A stretch of 64,000 nt of DNA from Prevotella sp. (GCA_017462915.1 JAFTQG010000045.1:1-64000), one strand, 5' to 3'; counted from the stretch's first letter, positions 17,006 through 24,999 are shown. The notes: a model not told the origin generated them from the letters alone. Numbers and translations are program-made.

Positions 17006-18550
17006 TCATTCATTCAGGTCGACTACACCTACACCGAATTTGAACATTATAAAAAGCAGGTCTTTATCGCTCATGAGCACTTCTTCTGAAAGGTGGAATG
17101 ATTTCATGACACGATGGCTGTCTGGAGCCGTCACCACGTAATGACAGGGGTACTCGCCCAGTTTCGGATTGTGGGAGTTGTTGGTGGAATAGAATCTGTC
17201 TGCATCATGGAAGTAGACATTGCCTACACTGAGCATCTCAGATGTTCCATCGTCGTGAATCAGATACACATCCTTATTATATAACTGCACCACGAGCTGA
17301 CGGGCATCGGTGCAGACAGGATGCATTTCCCCTTCTTTCAGTGTCCATACTGTGTCGCAAATCACTCTGTCAGGTATGTTTAAGATGGGCTGCCGATTGG
17401 TCTCGGGCTTCCAGTCTATGCGTATGATAGCGGTGTCTCCCTCGTCGGTATAGTAGAAAGATTTCCTGTCCTGCCAGTATGCCCTGCCCTTGACATAAGT
17501 GCCGCCGATAAACTTGCGGTCGGCCTTCATGGTAGTGAATCCTTGTTGCTTTCCTGTCTTCCTGTCGTATGTTGCAATGAAGGGCTTTCCGAACTTCACC
17601 GTCTTGTTTTGCTGGAATGCCACGCCAAATCCCATCATCCGCAGGACATCGCCGTCGAGGCAGAGGTGTGACTTGCACCCGACACCCTCTGGCAGGGATG
17701 TTTCCCAGAGTTTGTTAAGTTCGTGGTCGAAGCAATATACGTTCTTGGCATCGGCCAGAAAGATAGAGTCGCCCTTTATGAGCCAGTTGCTGTTGATGCC
17801 TGTCACGTTTCCGCCCCAAACGAAAACGGAAGCGGCGGCCTCGTTATGCCACTCTAACGATGGAAATACTTCTTGCCTTAGACTGAATTTAAGATTTGCC
17901 TTGCATCCACCTTCAAAGTCTACGCTTTTGGATGTGCCGGTCTTGACGTTAATCCGCCATAGTGAGTCGGCCATGAGATAGTAGACCTCTGGATTACGCC
18001 TGTTGCTGTAGAAACAGTACCAAGGATACCGCTTTCTGGAAGTGATGGTCTTGCGCCATAGCTCGTTGCCTGTCGTCATGTCGTATGCCACAAGGTTCTG
18101 GCCTCTTACATTGGCCTTGCAGACCACCACATTGTTCCTTCTGTCATTCAGCAGGATCTCCTGGTTGCAGGTCCATAGCTTTTCGTTCTTGAAATTGTAG
18201 AAGTTTGGACGTACACGGCCCGTAAAGAATTCTCCTTTTGCAGTGAGATAGCCGTCGCGGCTTATCTGACAGAGACCGCCATCCTTCGGTTTGATTTGGC
18301 TGATGAGTTCCATTGAGGGCATCTGGAAGATGCTGGTGACATCGTCACTGTCAGTGATGCAAAACATAGAAAGGTCGTCTACCAGTCCAAATCGTTTTAT
18401 TCCATTGTTAACCGGTATGAAATAGGCCTGCAACCCGCTTCCGTCATCACATTTTGCAACAGTGATTTTCTCTGTGCCACACTGCGCACGTAGTCCTGTG
18501 GCTGTCAATAAAGTCAGGAGGCACAGCCAAAATACTTTTATGTGTTTCAT
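17006..18550 (-). CDS. secreted PQQ/beta-propeller-like protein of unknown function
   Basis: A 514-residue protein with a type I signal peptide (LCLLTLLTATGLRAQ, cleavage near residue 22). The body consists of repeated short strands with GxxLW/KLWET-type motifs (NEKLWTCNQE, GNELWRKTI, DSLWRINV, NKLWETSL), the spacing of PQQ-like beta-propeller blades, about seven in total. No catalytic residues or carbohydrate-utilisation context is visible, so the role is unknown. It is a single gene with its own promoter (18584-18591) and shares a terminator with the convergent operon. Confidence 0.7.
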   Translation of the reverse strand: MKHIKVFWLCLLTLLTATGLRAQCGTEKITVAKCDDGSGLQAYFIPVNNGIKRFGLVDDLSMFCITDSDDVTSIFQMPSMELISQIKPKDGGLCQISRDGYLTAKGEFFTGRVRPNFYNFKNEKLWTCNQEILLNDRRNNVVVCKANVRGQNLVAYDMTTGNELWRKTITSRKRYPWYCFYSNRRNPEVYYLMADSLWRINVKTGTSKSVDFEGGCKANLKFSLRQEVFPSLEWHNEAAASVFVWGGNVTGINSNWLIKGDSIFLADAKNVYCFDHELNKLWETSLPEGVGCKSHLCLDGDVLRMMGFGVAFQQNKTVKFGKPFIATYDRKTGKQQGFTTMKADRKFIGGTYVKGRAYWQDRKSFYYTDEGDTAIIRIDWKPETNRQPILNIPDRVICDTVWTLKEGEMHPVCTDARQLVVQLYNKDVYLIHDDGTSEMLSVGNVYFHDADRFYSTNNSHNPKLGEYPCHYVVTAPDSHRVMKSFHLSEEVLMSDKDLLFIMFKFGVGVVDLNE

Positions 18551-18859
18551 GATGCGTAGACACTTTTATGTGTTTATGATATACAAATTTAATGTGTTTC
18601 TTCGTATTTCACACGATAAAGGAAGATGAATGATAAAGTTTTTTGGAATTTTAATACTTCCCCTTGTGTAGCGGTGCCCGGCTGTCGGTGGCAGAAACTG
18701 TCTCATGAAGAGGCTTCGGACATGTTTTTTTTCGTATACGACAGTGAAAAAATCATATCCGGATTTTACTTTTCATGTTTTTCAGGGTATTATATATGTA
18801 AGCCCGTCAGAAAGACCTGTCTGCTGACGGTGTAAAAACGGTTTAGCCCGACGACAGCG
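18551..18859. other. spacer between divergent transcripts
   Basis: Holds the promoter box of the propeller gene (18584), a 7-bp hairpin CCGTCAG...CTGACGG (18804-18830) and no convincing gene. A 69-codon frame at 18626-18835 has skewed, low-complexity composition and no recognisable feature. Confidence 0.5.
18584..18591 (-). promoter_or_regulatory. -7 promoter box of the propeller-like gene
   Basis: TAAATTTG on the minus strand matches TAnnTTTG, 34 nt before the ATG. Confidence 0.6.
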
Positions 18860-19432
18860 ATGTCTCGGACGATTAATATAAACGAATGTGTGAAGGCTAT
18901 GGAAGACAAGGACATAATCCTCGCTATGAAAGACCATCCGGACAAGGGCTTCCGGCTCTTGATGGCGAAATACGGGGAACCGGTATACTGGCATATCCGC
19001 AGGCTTGTCGTGGTGCATATGGATGCCCAGGACGCGGCGCAGGAGACGTTTGTGAGAGTCTTCCGCTCTTTCCATACGTTTGACGGAGGCAGGTCGCTTG
19101 CGGCATGGATATACAGGATAGCTACACACGAGGCCTTGCGTGTCATGGGCCGCGGACGTGTAGAGGAACTGTCCTTGGAGAGCGAGGGGACTGCCGTGGA
19201 GAGGCTTATGGCCGCGGATTATGTCGATTACAGCGACCTGGAGACGGTGAGGCTGCAGAAAGCTATACTCTCCCTGCCGGCAAAGCAGCAGATAGCCTTC
19301 AACCTGCGCTACTATGACGAGTTGGGATATGGCGAGATAGCGGACATAATGGGGTCTACAGCTTCTGCCGCAAAGGCCAATTACCATATAGCCAAAGGAA
19401 AGATAATACAATATATGAATACGCATGAATAG
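18860..19432 (+). CDS. ECF-type RNA polymerase sigma factor
   Basis: A 190-residue sigma-70 family protein of the two-domain ECF group. Region 2 spans about residues 25-95 (GFRLLMAKYGEPVYWHIRRL, DAQDAAQETFVRVFRSFHTFDG, LAAWIYRIATHEALR) and region 4 about 128-185 (LPAKQQIAFNLRYYDELGYGEIADIMGSTASAAKANYHIAKGKI in pieces, the helix-turn-helix). Starts at the first ATG; an ATG at 18899 (MEDKDII) is an alternative closer to region 2. It is followed after 11 bp by a membrane protein that could be its anti-sigma factor and then by a Spy-like periplasmic protein, suggesting envelope-stress control. Confidence 0.9.
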   Translation: MSRTININECVKAMEDKDIILAMKDHPDKGFRLLMAKYGEPVYWHIRRLVVVHMDAQDAAQETFVRVFRSFHTFDGGRSLAAWIYRIATHEALRVMGRGRVEELSLESEGTAVERLMAADYVDYSDLETVRLQKAILSLPAKQQIAFNLRYYDELGYGEIADIMGSTASAAKANYHIAKGKIIQYMNTHE

Positions 19433-19443
19433 GAGGAAAGGAT

Positions 19444-19785
19444 ATGATGAAAGACGGTTTTGATTTCGAGAGGGTAGGCAAGCGTTTGCCTTATGCCGTT
19501 CCTGACGGTTTCCTTGCGGAGATGGAGGATAATGTCATGAGCAGGCTAGAAGGGCGTCAGAGGAAAGAAAACGGCATGTTTCGCCTGACGTGGCGACATG
19601 TTGCCGGCGTATTGACGACAGTCGCGGCTGTCATGACGCTTATGTTTGTGGTGGTCTTGGGAGGCAATGACGACAGCCGCCATACTGATTTCGCTGACGT
19701 GGAGCAGGCTTTCTGCAATCTCAGTGTGGAAGACCAGAGTTATCTGCTTTCGGTATATCAGGACGATGTATTCATAAACGAGTAA
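19444..19785 (+). CDS. single-pass membrane protein, possible anti-sigma factor
   Basis: 113 residues: a cytosolic N terminus of ~50 residues (DFERVGKRLPYAVPDGFLAEMEDNV), one membrane segment (about 51-73, VAGVLTTVAAVMTLMFVVVLG), and a ~40-residue periplasmic tail. Topology, size and position directly after an ECF sigma gene fit an anti-sigma factor, though I see no zinc-binding HxxxCxxC motif. A strong Shine-Dalgarno AGGAGG (19431-19436) overlaps the stop codon of the sigma gene, so translation is probably coupled. Function is inferred from context. Confidence 0.7.
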   Translation: MMKDGFDFERVGKRLPYAVPDGFLAEMEDNVMSRLEGRQRKENGMFRLTWRHVAGVLTTVAAVMTLMFVVVLGGNDDSRHTDFADVEQAFCNLSVEDQSYLLSVYQDDVFINE

Positions 19786-19853
19786 GCGGAAATCCGGCTT
19801 GAAACCCGATATAGGAATATATATATATGTTTAACAGATAAAACAATAAAGCA

Positions 19854-20345
19854 ATGAAAAAGATTTTCGGATATTTCCTGCTTGTCGTCGCAATGATGGC
19901 ATGCAGTGTGGAGACAAGTGCGCAGGACAATGCGCAGAACAACGGCAGACAGCGTATGACGCGTGAGGAACTGGCAGAGAAGCAGGCGCGGCATATTGCC
20001 GACGTGATAGCGATGGACGACGCTGCGGCAAGCCGTTTCGTGAAGCTGTACGGGGAGTGTCAGAAGGAGATTTGGGCTCTTGGCCCGAAAGTGGGCAAGA
20101 AGTCTCGTGGCAAGGGCTCTGCGAATATGACGGACGCCGAGGTGGAGCAGGACCTGAAGGGCCGTTTTGAGCATAGCCAGAAGATTCTGGACATCCGTCA
20201 GAAGTATTACAAGGAGTACAGCAAGTTCCTCTCCCAGAAGCAGATAAAGCGTGTGTACGAGATAGAGAAGCAGATGAAGACCCGTCTGGCGCGCCATAAA
20301 GCCCAGGGGCGTCGTCCGAGACAGGGCATGAAGGCTTCAAGGTAA
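19854..20345 (+). CDS. periplasmic Spy/CpxP-like protein (DUF4890-type)
   Basis: A 163-residue exported protein: hydrophobic signal (about 5-24, ending SAQ) followed by an all-helical, strongly charged mature part (REELAEKQARHIADVI, DAAASRFVKLYGECQKEIW, DLKGRFEHSQKILDIRQKYY, FLSQKQIKRVYEIEKQMKTR). The helix-rich pattern with a final conserved segment on filament-end turnover resembles the LTXXQ/Spy chaperone group and DUF4890 proteins that sit behind ECF sigma operons in Bacteroidetes. Likely a periplasmic stress chaperone or sensor; inferred. Confidence 0.75.
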   Translation: MKKIFGYFLLVVAMMACSVETSAQDNAQNNGRQRMTREELAEKQARHIADVIAMDDAAASRFVKLYGECQKEIWALGPKVGKKSRGKGSANMTDAEVEQDLKGRFEHSQKILDIRQKYYKEYSKFLSQKQIKRVYEIEKQMKTRLARHKAQGRRPRQGMKASR

Positions 20346-20426
20346 GGTGTGTGTTGCCCATACGGCTGTGGCTGTTGAGAATGTCAGGAATCGTTCGCGA
20401 TGTGCAGGTTCCTGATGGGCGATAAA

Positions 20427-20514
20427 ATGAAAGGTGACATTTTACCGTGTGGAGGGTCACCCTCTGTCTGGTAAAGTGTCACCCTCTGCACGGCAAAAGG
20501 TCACCTTCTGCCGT
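20427..20514. repeat. 22-bp array C (four GGTSACC units)
   Basis: Cores at 20433 (GGTGACA), 20455 (GGTCACC), 20477 (TGTCACC) and 20499 (GGTCACC), exactly 22 bp apart. The fourth unit forms its own hairpin: CGGCA-AAGG with CCTT-TGCCG and loop TCA. It lies 80 bp downstream of the Spy-like gene. Confidence 0.85.
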
Positions 20515-20591
20515 GCATGTTACATACCTGTACTTCTGCGGGCAGATGTTATCTTTCGTTTTGTGCCGCTTCCTGTTTGCTTTATGGCATG

Positions 20592-20640
20592 AAAAAGACC
20601 GCCTGTCGTTATTGATAGGCGGTCTTTTGTTTTTTTTCTG
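20592..20640 (+). terminator. intrinsic terminator of the sigma-factor operon
   Basis: AAAAAGACCGCCTGTC pairs with GATAGGCGGTCTTTTG around a short loop and is followed by eight T. Its stem is nearly the same as that of the rpsT terminator at 23172-23206. The rest of 20346-20784 shows array C and no gene. Confidence 0.9.
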
Positions 20641-20784
20641 TTTATGGAGATATGTCGTGTGTGCCATATTCTCACCGTCTGTTGCAGGCAGACGGGAGAG
20701 TCTGTGAGTGTGGCTCTGCACATGGAGACAGGGGCCGTATCGCATATCGAGATGGAATCTCTGTCCCTCCCTGTGATTTGACGG

Positions 20785-21597
20785 TCATTCTTCCTTTACC
20801 AAATCGAAGAAACTGCTTATCTCCTGCTGGTCAATAGCCTGGCGTACGTTAAAACGCTTGGTCTGCTCCATGTATCCTTGGCGTCTGAGCTTTACCTCAA
20901 TCTGTACGTCACGTGAATTCTCATATGTCAGTCCGAGGATATTGAATGAACGTGTATCCTCGTATGGCGTCGTGCCGAGATACAGCTCGTTGGTGTTCTT
21001 CACTTCCGCAGGAACGCTGGATACTACGCGCCAGAACACCCGTGCACCCTTTGGAGCGGAATCAAAGTACCAGCGTATGATGGTGCGTTCCAGTGCGCTC
21101 TGCCCCGGTTTGTCACGGGAGACCCGCGTCTTTGCCTCGCCTTTCACTATTGTAGGGTCTTTTTTGTATTCATTGCCGTATGTGCTGCCTTTGGCTTTCG
21201 CAAACTCGTGTATGACTGTTTTCGGCCACTCGAACTGATATTCCTTCTTCTTTATCTGCGTAATGACAGGCTTTATGATTTCCGTGCCCCTGACATGGCC
21301 GTCTTTCACGAAAGTCAGTTCGATGCGGCTTGCCTCGGCAGAGCGTCTCATGCGCAAGTCTTTGTCTTTCTTGGAACCGGGAGCTATGACACCGCGGAAC
21401 GGTATATCCACCGTTGCCGGTGTCGTTGTGCAGATAAGTCTGCCGTTGCAGTACACTTTTGCGTCTTCAGGCAGGCTCTGTATGGTGATGCGGGCATAGT
21501 CTTCAGGCAGTATAATGGCTTTCTGGGCATGTGCTTTGCCGGCACAAAGTGCCATGACGGTCAGTGTCGTCAAAAGGAATCTATATGATGTTCTCAT
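20785..21597 (-). CDS. exported protein with PEGA-like N terminus and shared C-terminal module
   Basis: 270 residues with a type I signal peptide (ending AGKAHAQ, about residue 25). Residues ~33-75 (ARITIQSLPEDAKVYCNGRLICTTTPATVDIPFRG) have the PEGA pattern of surface-exposed repeats. The last ~105 residues, from RVSRDKPGQSALERTIIRWY to the end FFDLVKEE, are nearly the same as those of the neighbouring gene 21617-22393, while the N-terminal halves are unrelated. The gene is 19 bp downstream of that neighbour on the same strand, so the two are probably co-transcribed. Function unknown. Confidence 0.75.
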   Translation of the reverse strand: MRTSYRFLLTTLTVMALCAGKAHAQKAIILPEDYARITIQSLPEDAKVYCNGRLICTTTPATVDIPFRGVIAPGSKKDKDLRMRRSAEASRIELTFVKDGHVRGTEIIKPVITQIKKKEYQFEWPKTVIHEFAKAKGSTYGNEYKKDPTIVKGEAKTRVSRDKPGQSALERTIIRWYFDSAPKGARVFWRVVSSVPAEVKNTNELYLGTTPYEDTRSFNILGLTYENSRDVQIEVKLRRQGYMEQTKRFNVRQAIDQQEISSFFDLVKEE

Positions 21598-21616
21598 AGA
21601 TGCGATGTTTTTTTCT

Positions 21617-22393
21617 TTATTCCTTTACCAAATCGAAGAAACTGCTTATCTCTTGCTGGTCTATGGCCTGACGCACATTGAAACGCTTTGTCTGCTCCAT
21701 GTATCCGGGGCGTCTCATCTTGATTTCTATCTGAATGTCACGTGAGTTGGCGTATGTCAGTCCGAGGATGTTGAATGAACGTGTCTCTTCGTATGGCGTT
21801 GTGCCGAGATAAAGTTCGTTGGTGTTCTTCACTTCGTCCGGCACACTTGATATCACTCTCCAGAAGATGCGCGAGCCTCGCGGTGCGGAGTCAAGATACC
21901 ATCGTATGATGGTGCGTTCCAGCGATGTCTCTCCGGCATTGTCGCGGCTTACTCTCTCGTTTGTGTTCTCGGATGACTGGATGGCAGGCTCCTGGATTTC
22001 AATATTGCTGACAGGCTTGAAAGGGATGGTGATTTCCTTCGTCTCAGGTTTCATCCATGCACCTGTCCCTGCGTCAACGGCAATGCCTGGAATACCGCCG
22101 AAGATGATGTTGCCTATTGCCATGGCATTGAATTTCTTCTTCACGGAGACGCTCGCTTTCTCATATCCTTTGGCTTCGGCAGTGACAACGGTAGGTTTTG
22201 AGCCACGTTTGATTTTGATTTCATAAGGTAAGAAGATGTTTGTCTCTGTCTTGCCATCGTAGGTAAGAGTGACAGGCGTCGTGACATCATCACTCTTCAC
22301 TGTGAGTTTGGCTTTTGTTCCGTTGACAAGTGTACAACAGGACGTAAACAGCAGCGCTGCCATTGACAACAACAAGAAATGTTTTTTGCTCAT
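21617..22393 (-). CDS. lipoprotein sharing a C-terminal module with its neighbour
   Basis: 258 residues. Lipobox near residue 19 (LLFTSC, a second Cys follows) predicts a lipoprotein. The N-terminal part contains two PEGA-like strand sets (TTPVTLTYDGKTETNIFLPYEI and KPTVVTAEAKGYEKASVSV) and a glycine-rich hydrophobic loop (IGNIIFGGIPGIAVDAGTG) common in small phage-type and cell-envelope lipoproteins. The C-terminal ~105 residues duplicate those of the protein at 20785. It is the first gene downstream of the RNA element at 22461-22607. Function unknown. Confidence 0.78.
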   Translation of the reverse strand: MSKKHFLLLSMAALLFTSCCTLVNGTKAKLTVKSDDVTTPVTLTYDGKTETNIFLPYEIKIKRGSKPTVVTAEAKGYEKASVSVKKKFNAMAIGNIIFGGIPGIAVDAGTGAWMKPETKEITIPFKPVSNIEIQEPAIQSSENTNERVSRDNAGETSLERTIIRWYLDSAPRGSRIFWRVISSVPDEVKNTNELYLGTTPYEETRSFNILGLTYANSRDIQIEIKMRRPGYMEQTKRFNVRQAIDQQEISSFFDLVKE

Positions 22394-22460
22394 GATTTGA
22401 TTTTATTAAGTTAATACTAAAAGAATTGTCTTTCCGGCAGTAGCACTAACTTATGGGCAT

Positions 22461-22607
22461 AAGAAAAGCGCAAACCTCCATGTCTCACTCAGGTTTGCGA
22501 CAACCTTCCATACAACAATGGCGAGCTTGCGCTATATGGCGCAGCTCTGACGTGTATGGATTATATGCTCAGAAATTCAGGTTTTCGAGGTCGCAATTCG
22601 AGTGAGA
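22461..22607 (-). ncRNA. structured leader RNA or small RNA with overlapping terminator
   Basis: On the minus strand a transcript starting near 22607 can form a closing stem of 8 + 7 bp (TCTCACTC 22607-22600 with GAGTGAGA 22490-22483; TTGCGAC 22596-22590 with GTCGCAA 22501-22495), an asymmetric internal bubble, a 7-bp stem CCATACA/TGTATGG (22559-22553 with 22514-22508) and an inner hairpin GAGCT-GCGC/GCGC-A-AGCTC. An intrinsic terminator, CGCAAACCT/AGGTTTGCG (22499-22469) followed by CTTTTCTT, uses the same bases as the 3' arm of the closing stem, so the two folds exclude each other. This is the layout of a riboswitch or attenuator for the gene at 22393; a free-standing 6S-like RNA is the alternative. 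I do not recognise a known family. Confidence 0.65.
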
Positions 22608-22613
22608 ATCGAG

Positions 22614-22621
22614 CAAAAATA
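22614..22621 (-). promoter_or_regulatory. -7 promoter box of the RNA element
   Basis: TATTTTTG on the minus strand matches TAnnTTTG and places transcription start about at 22607, exactly the first base of the closing stem. Confidence 0.6.
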
Positions 22622-22852
22622 TGTCTTGTTACTTATTGTATAACAATAGGTGCTACAAAGATATATCTTTTTTGATATAGAGCAAAATGAAAGAGGGTAT
22701 TTTGCTTCCTTATCTTTTATATTATTGACAAATATCAATGGTATTGACGTGTCAGTTGAAAACATGGCTCTGTTTTCTTCGACTCCAAATAATATTCTTC
22801 TGCCAAGATGCCCCTCATCTGCTGAATCAGCCAAATCCGCGTGACATGTTAT

Positions 22853-22885
22853 GGCCTAATATGCAAAAAATAGGATGAAAATGGT
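22853..22885. repeat. dispersed repeat, copy 1
   Basis: GGCCTAATATGCAAAA followed by TAGGATG and AATGGTG; the same block with about three changes recurs at 36989-37022. Possibly the end of a lost IS. The remainder of 22394-23264 contains the RNA element, MITE copy 2 and the rpsT terminator; no intact gene. Confidence 0.6.
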
Positions 22886-22897
22886 GCTATATTATAG

Positions 22898-23097
22898 TAA
22901 GTAAGTCAACAAAATTAATGTATAGTATAAATCGTAGTTGTTTTTGAGATGTTTTCGTTTTTGGAACGAAGGAGTATATCGGGCTATGTGACAGAGTGAC
23001 AAGGCGGAAACAGCCGAAAAGAACAAGATTTATACATACAAGATTTAAATACGTGCTTTATCATGGATAGTATCGTTTGATTTTGTTGACTTACTTA
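22898..23097 (+). mobile_element. MITE copy 2 (complete)
   Basis: 200 bp bounded by TAAGTAAGTCAACAAAATTA and the inverted TGATTTTGTTGACTTACTTA, TA at both borders, no coding capacity. Most positions match copy 3 at 57668. The left end read outwards contains TAATTTTG, a perfect -7 promoter match. Confidence 0.85.
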
Positions 23098-23171
23098 TTT
23101 ACTGTACGTATATTTGGCTGATTCAGCAGGTTAGGTATTGCAGATACCTTTTGTTTTTCAGGTGTAGATAT

Positions 23172-23206
23172 AAAAAGACCGCCTGTCCTGCTGGACAAGC
23201 GGTCTT
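23172..23206 (-). terminator. intrinsic terminator of rpsT
   Basis: AAGACCGCTTGTCC pairs with GGACAGGCGGTCTT on the minus strand and is followed by TTTATATC. Confidence 0.88.
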
Positions 23207-23264
23207 GGATATTGTTGTTTGCGGCTGTACACCGCGGCTGTGTCTTGGCCTTTTCTCTGCAGTT

Positions 23265-23516
23265 TTAGAGAGAGTTGACGTGAAGTGCGAGACCAGACTT
23301 GAGGTTTGCAGCCTTGTTCTTGTGGATGATGTTACGCTTTGCGAGCTTGTCGAGCATCTTCTGAACCTTAGGGAGCATCTCTGTTGCCTCTGCCTTGTCT
23401 GTTGTGGCACGGAGCTTGCGAACTGCGTTACGCATTGTCTTTGCGTAGTACTTGTTGTGAAGAGTTCTTGTCTTGGTCTGACGGATTCTCTTCTCTGATG
23501 ACTTGTGATTTGCCAT
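23265..23516 (-). CDS. rpsT: 30S ribosomal protein S20
   Basis: An 83-residue, strongly basic helical protein that binds 16S rRNA. It begins [22 protein letters not shown], the conserved S20 start, and keeps the helix pattern [19 protein letters not shown] and [20 protein letters not shown]. The frame is open upstream to 23612, but the chosen ATG is the family start. Transcribed after tRNA-Glu from the promoter at 23744 and ended by its own terminator. Confidence 0.97.
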   Translation of the reverse strand: MANHKSSEKRIRQTKTRTLHNKYYAKTMRNAVRKLRATTDKAEATEMLPKVQKMLDKLAKRNIIHKNKAANLKSGLALHVNSL

Positions 23517-23650
23517 TTTGTCTGTTGATTTTTTTGTTTTAGTAATAGCCTTTGGGTCTTGTGCCGTATGATGGCTGCCCTGGGCGGATTGATTGAAACC
23601 CTCGTGCACCACAATGTCGCATCATCTGCGACGATACACGATATTTTTAG

Positions 23651-23725
23651 TGGTAGCGCGTAGGGGAGTCGAACCCCTCTTACAAGAATGAAAATCTTGG
23701 GTACTAACCGATATACGAACGCGCC
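23651..23725 (-). tRNA. tRNA-Glu (anticodon UUC)
   Basis: A full cloverleaf on the minus strand: acceptor GGCGCGT/ACGCGCT (one G-U pair), anticodon stem CAAGA/TCTTG with loop TTTTCAT giving anticodon TTC, T stem AGGGG/CCCCT around the TTCGACT loop, and an encoded CCA end. 75 nt including CCA. It lies upstream of rpsT on the same strand. Confidence 0.96.
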
Positions 23726-23743
23726 ATCGCGTAAAAGCGGTTG

Positions 23744-23751
23744 CAAAGGTA
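23744..23751 (-). promoter_or_regulatory. -7 promoter box of tRNA-Glu/rpsT
   Basis: TACCTTTG on the minus strand matches TAnnTTTG, 18 nt before the mature tRNA 5' end. Confidence 0.75.
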
Positions 23752-23869
23752 CAACAAAAAGCTGGAAGACAGAAGATAAGAGCGCAATATTTGCAGTTTG
23801 TTAAAGATAATTAACTAAAAAGCGGTCTTTATTGCTGGGCGATTGTATGGTTTTTAGCTTAAATCGCCT

Positions 23870-23994
23870 TGATAGCCGGAATAGAACCGATAGCCGTATA
23901 ACCGTTTAACCGCAAAACCGCAAAACCGTGTAATATCCGTATAACCGTGCAATATCCGTATAACCGTGTAATATCCGTAAAACCGCACACCCGC
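23870..23994. repeat. 9-mer and octamer repeat spacer after dus
   Basis: Degenerate GGAATAG/CGATAGCCG 9-mers followed by AACCGNNA octamers and a 15-16-bp pattern AACCGTGTAATATCCGTA repeated three times, running straight up to the dus stop codon. Confidence 0.75.
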
Positions 23995-24954
23995 CTAACC
24001 GCACTCCATTATACGCTTCTCCGCCTCGGAGAGGATAGGGAGGAGTTCGTCCAAGGTGTTTGCGCGCAACATTGCTATGCGTGTCTGTCGGAAGTCAGGA
24101 ATGCCCTTGAATATCGGTGTGGCGGCGAGATGGCGGCGTGTGTGGAGTATGCCACGTCGTTCGTCTATGCGCTCGATGTTTATCCGCAGCTGTTCACGCA
24201 GCAGGTGGAATTTCTCTTCAAGGGACAGTTCCCTTTTGTTGAAGAACCACGGGCAACCGAATGTCGCCCTGCCGACCATCACGGCATCGACGCCATATCT
24301 GTCGAAAGCCGTTTCTGCCTCGGCAAGAGATGTTATGTCGCCGTTGCCGATGATAGGGATTGTGATGCGCGGATTCTCCTTTACCTTGCCTATAAGAGTC
24401 CAGTCAGCCTCTCCGGTATACATCTGTGCCCTTGTGCGTCCGTGGATGGTGAGAGCCTGTATGCCGCAGTCCTGAAGCTGTTCGGCGAGGGTGGTGATGA
24501 CAAGGTTCTCGCTGTCCCATCCGAGGCGTGTCTTTGCCGTGACAGGTGTGCGGACAGCCTTCACGACACGGCTGGTGATGTCGAGCATCAGCGGTATATT
24601 GCGCAGCATTCCTGCGCCGGCACCTTTTCCTGCGACTTTCTTCACCGGGCATCCGAAGTTGAGGTCTATGACATCAGGATGTGCCTCTGCCTCCACAATC
24701 TTTGCCGCTTCAACGACGGCCTCGGCGTCCCTGCCGTAGATCTGTATGCCGACAGGACGCTCGTCGTCTGAGATGGTGAGCTTCTCTACCGTAGACTTCA
24801 CTGAGCGGACGAGAGCCTCGGCGGCGACGAATTCAGAGTAGACCATTGCTGCGCCTTGCTGTTTGCAAAGGCGGCGGAAGCCGATGTCGGTGACGTCTTC
24901 CATCGGAGCAAGGAACAGTGGCCGCTCTCCTAATTCGATATTCCCTATTTTCAT
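23995..24954 (-). CDS. dus: tRNA-dihydrouridine synthase
   Basis: FMN/NADPH enzyme that reduces uridines in the tRNA D loop. The 319 residues form the family TIM barrel plus helical tail: LAPMEDVTD (16-24, FMN binding), the catalytic cysteine C102 in DLNFGCPVKKVAGKGAGAG, TAKTRLGW, HGRTR (tRNA/FMN), IGNGDI and MVGRATFGCPWFF. The open frame extends upstream to 25152, but the extension is a translated direct repeat; MKIGNIELGERP is the conserved start. Which uridine it modifies cannot be told from sequence alone (DusB-like is most common here). Confidence 0.93.
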   Translation of the reverse strand: MKIGNIELGERPLFLAPMEDVTDIGFRRLCKQQGAAMVYSEFVAAEALVRSVKSTVEKLTISDDERPVGIQIYGRDAEAVVEAAKIVEAEAHPDVIDLNFGCPVKKVAGKGAGAGMLRNIPLMLDITSRVVKAVRTPVTAKTRLGWDSENLVITTLAEQLQDCGIQALTIHGRTRAQMYTGEADWTLIGKVKENPRITIPIIGNGDITSLAEAETAFDRYGVDAVMVGRATFGCPWFFNKRELSLEEKFHLLREQLRINIERIDERRGILHTRRHLAATPIFKGIPDFRQTRIAMLRANTLDELLPILSEAEKRIMECG

Positions 24955-24999
24955 TGCTGTAACTGTTTTGATTTTAAGTAAAATACCGCTTGTCCAGTA

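Larger units (their letters stand above)
22819..23129. repeat. 18-bp inverted repeat flanking MITE copy 2
   Basis: CTGCTGAATCAGCCAAAT (22819-22836) and its exact complement ATTTGGCTGATTCAGCAG (23112-23129) bracket the MITE. Part of the identity comes from the self-palindromic GCTGA-TCAGC, but the AAAT side also matches. It may be the remnant of an older element into which the MITE inserted. Confidence 0.6.

Noticed and set aside
18626..18835. 69-codon plus-strand frame
   Set aside because: No conserved feature, no promoter, lies between divergent transcripts; kept only as part of the spacer note.
22461..22607. tmRNA or SRP RNA
   Set aside because: Too short for tmRNA and no tag frame; lacks the conserved GGAA-containing SRP loop.
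22577..22834. 85-codon minus-strand frame
   Set aside because: Overlaps the RNA element promoter and element debris; a neighbouring frame gives IWLIQQMRGILAEE, possibly a decayed transposon gene, but too short to call.
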